Positions 55,861 to 64,000 of a stretch of DNA of 64,000 bases are shown here, in pieces. Every line of letters starts with the position of its first letter. The stretch's first letter is position 1. The translations under genes were made by a program, and so were the position numbers. Origin of the DNA: Whalleya microplaca (Eukaryota; Ascomycota; Sordariomycetes; Xylariales; Xylariaceae). Under the pieces are notes generated by a model. It saw nothing but the letters and a program-made list of their open reading frames with translations, was not told where the DNA came from and ran no database searches. Where the stretch lies: the NCBI GenBank assembly GCA_022497155.1, contig MU385738.1:62001-126000 (forward strand), given 5' to 3'.

Positions 55861-56199
55861 CTAGTTTATTTTCGACCGCTGAGAAGTAGAAGATGCCAAG
55901 TTGTAGGATGACATCAAAGATATCAAAATGTTAGGTGCACCTAGCTGGGGCAGGAACATTGGATGGAAGTTGGGAAGGTAGGTAATCTGAAACTCAAACT
56001 GACCATCTAACGATGCGCGCAACTCAGCAGCCCTCTGTCTCTCGTTCCCGAGTAATTCTGCAAGTAGGCCCTCTGATGGCTGACTAGAGGCACCATTCGG
56101 TGTCAGTAGTCGTTGTCGAAACTCTTCCTGTTGTTGACGGAGAGTGGCATTGTGGTTCCTGGCACCACGACCATTTCTGCCGACACCATGCGGCTGCAT
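55861..56199 (-). CDS. Hypothetical frame upstream of APC10
   Basis: A 112-codon frame begins 'MQPHGVGRNGRGARNHN' and continues through a charged helical segment 'LLAELLGNERQRAAELRASL'; after that it looks less coding-like. A candidate donor (GTCAGT) follows 'SLDG', and a CTAAC...CTCAG acceptor precedes the APC10 start, but the joined frame does not enter APC10. A candidate upstream exon (about 56398-56375, 'MDLCGAPP' followed by GTAAGT) suggests a spliced leader. It may be a small separate gene, an alternative 5' exon, or an upstream frame in the APC10 leader. No family is recognised. Confidence 0.3.
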   Translation of the reverse strand: MQPHGVGRNGRGARNHNATLRQQQEEFRQRLLTPNGASSQPSEGLLAELLGNERQRAAELRASLDGQFEFQITYLPNFHPMFLPQLGAPNILISLMSSYNLASSTSQRSKIN

Positions 56200-56964
56200 T
56201 GTCAGTAAATGGCAAGTAGTGATCCAAACTGAAGTCTAGACTAAAGTTTGACAGAGAAATATTGGGTAGCGAACTTAGTTCACTTGTATGGACACATCTG
56301 TGCGAATGTTAAATGTAGATGTAGCAAGTATCAAAACAATTATCGGTTCTATGATTAGCGTCGATTGACTTACTGGCGGCGCACCGCATAAATCCATATT
56401 TTCTGGGGTCTATGCATTTAAGCATGGCAATTCAGTAATGAGCTGTCCAGGCTCCTGTCAACTTTTGAGTTTCTCTGCCTTCCGCGCTCTCCATCTCTTT
56501 TAAATCCTCTCACAAGCTAATCTGTACATATGAAAGCATGAGTGACGCGAACGCTGCTGTCCAGGTGGCCACATGCTCTTTTCATCTTCATTCTTAGCTC
56601 TACTCATCCTCTTTGACTAAGATAGAAAGCAGCTGTTTGTATATATATTGAAACCCCTTGTCTTCAAGTTGGCAGCTTAACCTGGTGTCGATACTGTCTT
56701 ATTGCACTAGATCCGAGTCTGCCTGCAACTTGTACACACAATGAATGCCTTTTCCTCTGAGATTATAATGTTCTATCGTATGATCCCTTATTAATGAGTT
56801 CATTTATACTATGGAATATAGGGGATAAGTTTGGTCTTATGGTTGGTTAGACAGTTCTGGGTGTGTCTTACAAGTGCAGCCCTAGCTTGCTTATTTGGGG
56901 AGGAATATCCTCGGCGAGCCCAAGAAAGTTCCACCAGGTGACTTTATAGTGGCACAGTTCGAAA
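56200..56964. other. Intergenic region
   Basis: AT-rich promoter region between the minus-strand APC10 locus and the plus-strand aminopeptidase. Nothing else is seen. Confidence 0.55.
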
Positions 56965-59900
56965 ATGGCATTTACCTCAACCGACGTCATTGGGCGGTTA
57001 TTCCGTTTTGTGGTCCCTTTCAATGTCAGGAACGCCAGAAATGTCGAGTCTGTGAGGGGCATCTCATTCAGCACCAGCGGCAGCACCAGCGGCAGCACCA
57101 GCACCAGCTGTAGTAGTACCGTGCACAGAGCTTCCATATTGAAGCAATCAAGACAGTACCCTACATCCGAGCGATTTGATTGCCTATTTAAGCCAGTGGC
57201 ATTGGGCCAGAATCACTGGACTTTCACATCCTGTCGATCATTTAGCTCGACACCTGCCAATTCCAGCTCCGGCCGCTTCTTCTCGCAACAACAGCCCAGA
57301 CGGATCGGAGCCAGAGATCGACCCCACCTCGACTCATACGGCCAACATCACCACCAGCGCGGGGCAGTCATCCTTCCACAAACACCACTTACACCACTTA
57401 CACGATCACATATAACCCCAGGTCGCCTATTCTCGACAACTCCCAGTGTCTCTTGTGCCGCCATCATTCCCTCATCCATCATGGCAGACCGAGACACTCT
57501 CCCCTCTACGGTCACCCCCGCTCATTATGACCTCTCCATCTCATCTTTGAATTTCAAAGACTGGTCCTTTCAAGGAAATGTCGCGTAAGCATAACCATGA
57601 CAGCTTATTTTGTTTGCGCTCAGTAAGCTAACGGATGACAGAATTGATGTTGCAGTCACGCAGCCCATCAAGGAGATTGTCATAAACTCTATCGAGCTCA
57701 AGCTCCTCACTGCTAAGATCACTGTCAATCACACCAAGGCCTCCCAAACCGTGGAAGCCACATCATTCAGCTACGATGAGAAGAAGCAGCGTGCAACACT
57801 CATTTTTGCCGACGAAATTCCCGCCTCGGAGAAAGCGTCCCTCCAGATCACCTTCGAGGGAATTATCAACAATGACATGGCTGGATTTTACCGGAGCAAG
57901 TACAAGCCTGTCGTTCCTGCAGCGGCTTCTGTGCCTAAGGATGATACGTTTCACTACATGTTCAGCACTCAATTCGAGGCCTGCGATGCTCGCCGCGCCT
58001 TTCCCTGCTTTGATGAACCTCGGCTAAAGGCTACCTTTGACTTTCAGATTGAGATTCCCGAGGACCAGGTGGCGTTGTCTAACATGCCGGTCAAGGCCGC
58101 CACCAAGACTAAGGATGGTTTCCAGACGGTTTCTTTCGAGCGAACCCCCCTTATGAGCACCTATCTTCTGGCTTGGGCTGTCGGCGACTTCGAGTACGTT
58201 GAGGCCTTTACTGAGCGACGGTACAACGGAAAGCAACTCCCCGTGCGTGTGTATACTACCAGAGGGTTGAAAGAGCAGGGCCGTTATGCTCTTGAGCATG
58301 CCCCAAAGACTATTGACCTATTCTCGGAGAGTTTCGGCATTGACTATCCTCTTCCCAAGTCCGACTTGCTTGCTGTTCATGAGTTCACCCACGGCGCCAT
58401 GGAAAACTGGGGCTTGGTGACGTACCGCACGACCGCAGTTCTCTTCGACGAAAAGACTTCGGATGCCAGATACAAGAACCGCGTCGCATACGTTGTTGCC
58501 CACGAGTTGGCGCATCAATGGTTCGGAAACCTAGTGACTATGGACTGGTGGGATGAGCTTTGGCTAAACGAGTCATTCGCTACATGGGCTGGTTGGTATG
58601 CCGTCAACGAGTTCCACCCTGATTGGCAAGTCTGGGCCCAGTTTGTCAACGAGGGTATGGAGATGGCGTTTAAGTTAGACGGCATGCGAGCATCTCACCC
58701 TGTCCATGTTCCAGTCAAGGACGCTTTAGATGTGAACCAGATCTTCGACCATATCAGTTACCTGAAAGGATGCTCTACTTTGCGAATGCTAGTCAACCAC
58801 CTTGGAGAGAAGACATTTCTCCAGGGTGTTGGTGTATACCTCAGAAAGCATGCTTATGGCAATGCGAAGACCGAATATCTCTGGCAAGCTTTGACTGAAG
58901 CTTCCGGAGCCGACGTCAATGGTCTGATGAGCAACTGGATAGAGAAGATCGGTCACCCACTACTTACTGTTGCTGAAGAGCCTGGCCAAATCTCGATCAA
59001 GCAAAACCGATATCTGTCTACAGGCGATGTGAAGCCCGAGGAGGACGAGACCGTCTGGTGGGTTCCCCTCTCGCTTCAAGGCAAGGTCGGACAGCAGGGT
59101 GTCCAAAAGTTAGCACTCACCGAGAAGGATACGACTATTCGGGATATCGACGACGATTTCTACAAGCTCAACAGCAATGCCACCGGATTCTATCGAACCA
59201 ACTATCCTCCGGCTCGACTTTCGAAGCTCAGCACTCAATTGCACCGTCTAAGCAACGAGGACAAAATCTCCATCATCGGTTCCGCAGCCGACCTAGCCTT
59301 TTCAGGTTATGGCACCACCCCTGCTCTTCTATCTTTCATTGAAGGATTTGGGGGTGAGACCAACCAGCTTGTTTGGGCCCAGGTTCTGGACTCGTTAGGC
59401 TTGGTCAAAGCCATCTTCGGTGATGATGAGACCATCAAGAAGGGACTGGAGAAATTTGCCTTGAAGCTTGTTAGTAACGCAGTTGAGGAAATTGGCTGGG
59501 AGTTCCCTGACAACGAGGATTACCTCAGATCGCTGCTACGCAAGAGACTCTTGCTGACTGCAGCGGTGAATGGACACCAGGCGTAAGTCATTTTTACCAT
59601 CTCCCCTCACTACACTATCCGTATCAACTAGGTATCTACGTTTCATCATTCTCTAAGCTAACCCTACATTCATATACAGGGTCACAGAAAAGGCGGTGTC
59701 ACTATTCAATGCCTGGGCCGACGAGGGAACTCCCCTCCACCCCGACCTGAGAACCGTCGTCTACCGCACAGGCGTGAAGACCAACCCCGCCAAGGCCGTC
59801 GAAGCCCTCAAAAAGGAGTGGTACACCGGCGCGTCCATCGACGGCAAGGAGATGTGCCTGTCGGCGCTCGGCCACGTGCGCGACGCCGAGCTCCTCACGA

Positions 59901-60295
59901 AGAGCATCCTGCCCTTCAACGGTGACGTCTCGCCCCCCGCGCCCCCCTCCGAGTCCGTGCCCTCGGGTGACATGCACTCGCTCGCGAGCGCGCTGGCGGC
60001 GAACTCGTTCGCGCGCCCGCTCCAGTGGACGTACATCCGCGAGCACTGGGCCCCGCTGACGGCCAAGATGGCGAACCCGGTGGTCCTGGACCGCTTCGTC
60101 AAGCTCACGCTCAACAAGTTCACGGACGCGCGCTACGTCGCCGAGATCGATGAGTTTTTTGCGGATAAGGATAAGAGCTCGTTCGACCGCACGCTCGAGC
60201 AGGTCAAGGATGCGATCCGCGGGCGCGCAGCGTACCGCCTAAGGGACGCGGTGGTGCTGAGGGAGTGGTTGGGTGTTAATGGGTATCTCGAGTAG
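56965..60295 (+). CDS. M1-family zinc aminopeptidase (Ape2/Aap1-like), with optional N-terminal extension
   Basis: Exons 57481 (or 56965)-57584, 57642-59582 and 59680-60295. From ATG 57481 ('MADRDTLPSTVTPAHYDLSI') the protein is 886 aa, the normal length of the Ape2/Aap1/puromycin-sensitive group. From the in-frame ATG 56965 it is 1058 aa. The substrate motif 'HGAMENWGLVTYR' (~286) and zinc site 'HELAHQWFGNLVTMDWWDEL' with downstream 'WLNE' (from residue 322) are complete, so it should be an active metallopeptidase removing N-terminal residues. The 172-residue extension is Ser/Arg-rich with few acidic residues, carries an STSGSTSGSTSTS repeat, and ends 'PGRLFSTTPSVS', typical of mitochondrial presequence cleavage sites. 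Yeast Ape2 is likewise reported in several compartments. Which start is used is open. Confidence 0.93.
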
Positions 60296-62128
60296 AGGAT
60301 AAGGCTGGGCTTGTTGTTGTTATTGCATGAGTGAGTGAGTGAGGAAGTAAGGAAGGAAATAGGTGAGTAGTTGGCACCTGAGAGGAGATTCATATGAGAT
60401 ATGAGGCTTATGTACTCGCTCGATGAATGTGGATGACATTACAATCCGTATATGAATAAACTAGCATTTGCTGAATCGCAGTTGTATTATCTGTTCTGCT
60501 TTGTGTCTTTATGTGCTTGCGTGCTCAGTTTATCGTGGTGTAGAAAGAAGGCTCGGGTATTGGATTTGGCGTTGTAATTTAGGGTTTAATAAGTTGGATG
60601 GTAGGTATAGTTGCGTAACCCAACCTAGTCCATTCTGCTTGTAAGGAGCATGCGTATCTGGTGTTTTCTTATTTTCTGTTAAATATACGTATATTTAGAG
60701 GTTTCTTTTTATTACCTCATCTACTCCTATCTCTCATCTTTTGTCTTCCACTTTTCACTCCCCTTTTCTAGGTTACCATAGGACACTATACTGTTTCCAC
60801 TTACTGATATTCGACCAAGTTATACCTATCGTAACCAGCAGATAATAAAAGCAGAGTCAGCGAACTTTAGCGTGGTAAAAAGTAATATATAATATAAGTT
60901 TTACTTTACTTAGCTTAAAGAGGTAGTTAAAGTGGTCATTTATGGTCCCGGCTTTAATCCCTATATACCTACTTAGGTATAGTGACTTATTATAAAAGTT
61001 ATGTACTTATTCATGACATACTGTCTTATATCAAGTAATGCATGTGCATTCAGTCTTGGGAAAGTCAGGGTAGTGTGTGACGGGCTAGGGCAATTTCCAG
61101 GTTGGGAGTTGGGAGCTCAGCTGATAGGACATATAGACTTGGGTACAAGTCACCACCCACTTACACCATCCACTTACTACTACTCACTCACCCCATCCAC
61201 ACCCACTTACACCCTTCACACATATCACACATATCACAATATCATCAAGTGAGTCAAACCAAGCATATCCTCATGATCCTCAATGCCATTGATCCATTAT
61301 TCATAACCTCCCCTTCATCCTTCAGCCAGACTAGTCTGCCAGCCCAGCCTGCCAGCTAGCTCGCTCACTCACTCACTCACTCACGCATCCGCAGATTTCG
61401 TGATTGCCAAAAAACCTCCTTGTGACTTTTTTATACATAGACCATACACAAACAACAGTATCCATTCGTTTCGTCTCATGCCATCCATTGTTCCATCCGT
61501 CCCGTCCGTCCATCCATTCATGTGTTTGTTCATCTCGATCCGCATCCACATATCCTCCCTTCCCTTTCCCTTCAATGTAAGGGAGAAGAAATAATAGGGA
61601 TAGGTTGGAACAGAGAGAGGAAGAGAGCCAACTCCGGGGTGTGCATATGCCAGTCCAGTCCAGTCCTGTCCTGTCCTGTCCATCCATCCATCCATCCGTC
61701 CGTCCATCCGACCAATGCCGATTGACCGACCGACCGACCTATTTTGGCTTCCCTTATGATGATGAACAAGTACGTAGCAGTAGAAAAAAATGAGAACAAG
61801 AAACACAAGAATCTCAAATTGGCTTCGTGCACAAAAAGATTCCAATGCAAAAAACCATGCATGCCAGCCCGCCAATGCTTTTTTTGAATGCTTTACAGAA
61901 TTGCCCTCTCTCGTGTTCTTGCTGCCAATAAACGCACTAATGCCGGTGCTTTTTATATCGAGTCGTTATGTTGCTGGTGGGTGTCCATTACACCCAGGTC
62001 GGTACATGTAGGATGCTGTTTGAGTGACGGTGACATGTTGACCAGTCACTCCTGTCGTCGAGCTATGACATATAATCCCGAGACTCGCGACGGAAAGACA
62101 GTCGGGTCCTATCGCGGCGTCGGATCCT
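60296..62128. other. Intergenic region between convergent genes
   Basis: 1.8 kb without a gene. AT-rich at 60.5-61.0 kb. Simple sequences include ACTC repeats (about 61365-61384) and CTGTC/CATC/CGTC runs (about 61660-61740). Open frames across these are artefacts of the repeats. Confidence 0.65.
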
Positions 62129-63813
62129 CTATGCTTCCTCGGTGCGAGGTCGTCCGCGCATGCTGCCGTGACCACCACGGCCACGTCCACGACCGCGTCC
62201 TCCCCGACCGCGCCCCTCGCCGTGCTCCCGGTAGCCGCCTCGGCCGCGTCCTCTGTAGCTTCCCTCGCGCTCGTGGCGGGGCGGACGGTTGCGCTGGACT
62301 TGGTGGAATCCGTCATTGGTTTCGGTGGGGGTGGCAGTCTGCTCCTGAGGTTAGCATTAAAATCGACGATGGGGGATTGACCTATGTAAAACGAATAGGA
62401 ATAATTTGAACTCACCTCTGGCAGGTTGTCGGGCTGGTCGTCAGCCCAAGACTGGACATTGCCAGCTTGTGCTGGCGTTGCTGTTAGGCCGGTTTCCGTC
62501 TCGGTAAGATCACGTGAAATCTTAACCCACTCCTCTTGGGAGATAGAGGCGCTCAGGTCGTTGGAAGCATCCCATGCGGCCTCGGCAGCAGCATTAGCAG
62601 CGTCGTCGGTGACACCAGCATTCAAAGGGAGGAACCCCGAGGGTGCTGGAGATTCCGTGTGACCATTTGTCAGGTGGGCAGTGCCGCCAGCAGTGTCAAT
62701 CTCAGTCAAGCCCGCATTGGCAACAGTAGGGTCTGTTCCAACAGCTTCGGTGGTCTCAGCAGGCGTGCCGGTTAGCTCAGCGACTTCAGCAGTGAAGGTG
62801 CGAGCGTGAGACTCAGCCGCAGCCTTGACTTGGGCAACTATGAAAAGGTCAGTGGAAGAAGCAACACAGCAAACCGTAGTCACTCACAAGTAGTCTGAAG
62901 CTCCTCGCCGACAACGCTGTAAGTCTTCTCGTTTGAAGCTTCAATGAGCTTGATCATGTGAGAGACGGCATTCTCGTCACCTGAGTAGACATTCAACAGA
63001 ACACCCTCCAAGGCCTTGTTCTCGTCCGCGCCAGCATCGGCCTCCTCGGATCGCCGGGCAGCAGCCAAGCGGAGGAATTGGGACAGGATGAGCAGGCTGT
63101 CATGTTGGACCTTCTTGGCTTCAGCGACAGCTTGCTCCTTAACCTCGCTGATGGCATCGGCCTTCTCCTTCTCCAACTTCTCGGTCAGGTACTTCTCGAA
63201 GCTAGCCTTGTCAGCAGCACTGCGGGCGCGGTACTCCTCGTCGACCTTCTTGTACTGAGCAAGCTGCTCCTCGATCTGGGCAAGCTGGGCTTCAAGTTGG
63301 GGCTTCTTAAGGCGTTGGGCTCGCTGATCGACGTTGATAATCTTGGCAGCGACAAGCTCGTCAAGCGACTTATCCTTGTGCTGCTCGATTATGCCATCGG
63401 TTCGGGAGGCATTGGCCTGGAGTAGAACAGAATCAGTTGCAAATTCAACGGAGCATACAGAGCAAGTGGGGGGGAAGGCATAGGTATTGGGGTGATATTG
63501 GGGTGATATTGGGGTGACTCACGATCTTCTTGTTCACATTGCGAATATTCCTATAAAAATAGCAAGAACGTTAGTAAGTAGCTTAACTTTTATATACAAG
63601 CTATAAAGGTCAAGCTTACTTCTGAAGTTCGCGGATGTAAGGGTTGTCGGAGTTGTCATCGGTGCTATCGTGACCATTGACAGAGCCCGACTTCTCGGGG
63701 GCGGGAGAGGCAGAGGGCGCAGGCGACTCAGTTCGCTCAGCCTTGGCCTTCTTCTTCTTCGCCGACTTGGACTCGGCTTGGACGGGAGGGTTCTGAACAG
63801 CAGACGAAGGCAT
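62129..63813 (-). CDS. YAG7-like protein with C-terminal RGG domain
   Basis: Five exons (63813-63620, 63550-63523, 63416-62888, 62837-62416, 62344-62129) splice to 462 aa. A basic Lys-rich N-terminus ('ESKSAKKKKAKAE') precedes 'NPYIRELQKNIRNVNKKI'. A coiled-coil follows ('LVAAKIINVDQRAQRLKKPQ', 'LEAQLAQIEEQLAQYKK'), then 'LILSQFLRLAAARR', the segment I associate with fungal YAG7-type dimerisation domains. The end is 'DGFHQVQRNRP' followed by an Arg-Gly-rich RNA-binding-type tail with many RGR/RGG repeats. The last-intron acceptor at 62345 was chosen because only it gives the RGG frame, although its branch site is close. Yag7 is reported to co-purify with ribosomes. An in-frame ATG further upstream (63924) is less likely the start. 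Confidence 0.8.
63486..63518. repeat. Short tandem repeat in YAG7 intron 2
   Basis: Two to three copies of a 15-bp unit (GGGGTGATATT-type) lie right next to the donor of the second intron of the YAG7-like gene. Confidence 0.7.
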
Positions 63814-64000
63814 GGTGTAAGTGATGATGGGGGTTGGTCGCGTGTTCAGGTGACGAAAAGGTAGGCTGTGTGAGAGTGTGGAAGACGAGCGGCGTTTGCT
63901 CGAAGTGCACAGGAAGTAATGCACGGCGCGTGAGTGGAGGGTGAGTGATCAAGATCAGGGACGGCGATCAAGGACGGTGCACGAGACGCCGACAGATGCA
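63814..64000. other. YAG7-like gene leader and upstream flank
   Basis: 187 bp of leader and promoter upstream of the YAG7-like start, running to the window edge. No second gene can be recognised. Confidence 0.6.

Noticed and set aside
1..64000. CRISPR arrays, prokaryotic operons, integrases or complete transposons
   Set aside because: None is present: splicing and gene families are those of a fungal nucleus, and no transposase, reverse transcriptase or long terminal repeat was recognised.

Overview
This is a window of nuclear DNA from a filamentous ascomycete (Pezizomycotina). Four things point there: short introns of about 50-100 bp with GTRNGY donors, CTAAY-like branch sites and YAG acceptors; GC-rich conserved genes; a CFEM-domain GPI-type surface protein and a Clr5-domain protein, both typical of these fungi; and long CT-rich leaders. 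I assigned no species. All gene models were built by eye from reading frames, splice signals and family motifs.

Layout. 1-146 (-) is the N-terminus of a bZIP regulator, probably Cys3/MetR-like. 2.4-4.1 kb (+) is a CHL4/Mis15 (CENP-N) kinetochore protein. 4.6-6.2 kb (-) is a TatD-type DNase. 7.4-10.4 kb (+) is the ribonucleotide reductase large subunit. 10.4-17.0 kb is gene-poor and holds a poly-G/poly-C block that looks like a sequencing or assembly artefact. 17.0-18.3 kb (+) is the CFEM protein. 18.3-21.9 kb is gene-poor. 21.9-25.6 kb (+) is a nitrilase whose 2.1-kb first intron contains a complete Clr5-domain gene. 26.6-28.0 kb (-) is a low-complexity fungal protein. 29.1-32.1 kb (+) is MLH3, 32.4-35.7 kb (+) VPS11, 36.4-37.8 kb (-) a lipoate-protein ligase, and 38.3-39.7 kb (+) chorismate synthase. 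40-49.9 kb is a gene-poor tract with a small hypothetical gene, a small kinase-like gene, a short tail-anchored candidate and gene relics. 50-50.7 kb (-) is an alpha/beta hydrolase, 53.2-54.2 kb (-) a POF1-like nucleotidylyltransferase, 54.8-55.9 kb (-) APC10/DOC1, 57.0-60.3 kb (+) an M1 aminopeptidase, and 62.1-63.8 kb (-) a YAG7-like RGG protein.

The conserved genes are core housekeeping functions: chromosome segregation (CHL4, APC10), dNTP supply and mismatch repair (RNR1, MLH3), vacuolar tethering (VPS11), lipoylation and the shikimate pathway. They share no operon-like logic. The window alternates between GC-rich conserved blocks and AT-richer, relic-bearing tracts that carry the lineage-variable genes. 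Promoter motifs fit two genes: an MCB box upstream of RNR1, and a GCN4/CPC1-type TGACTCA upstream of chorismate synthase.

Most notable observations: the nested Clr5 gene inside the nitrilase intron; the poly-G/poly-C tract; alternative upstream starts that would add mitochondrial-type presequences to TatD and to the aminopeptidase; and the separate last exon that carries the redox cysteines of RNR1.
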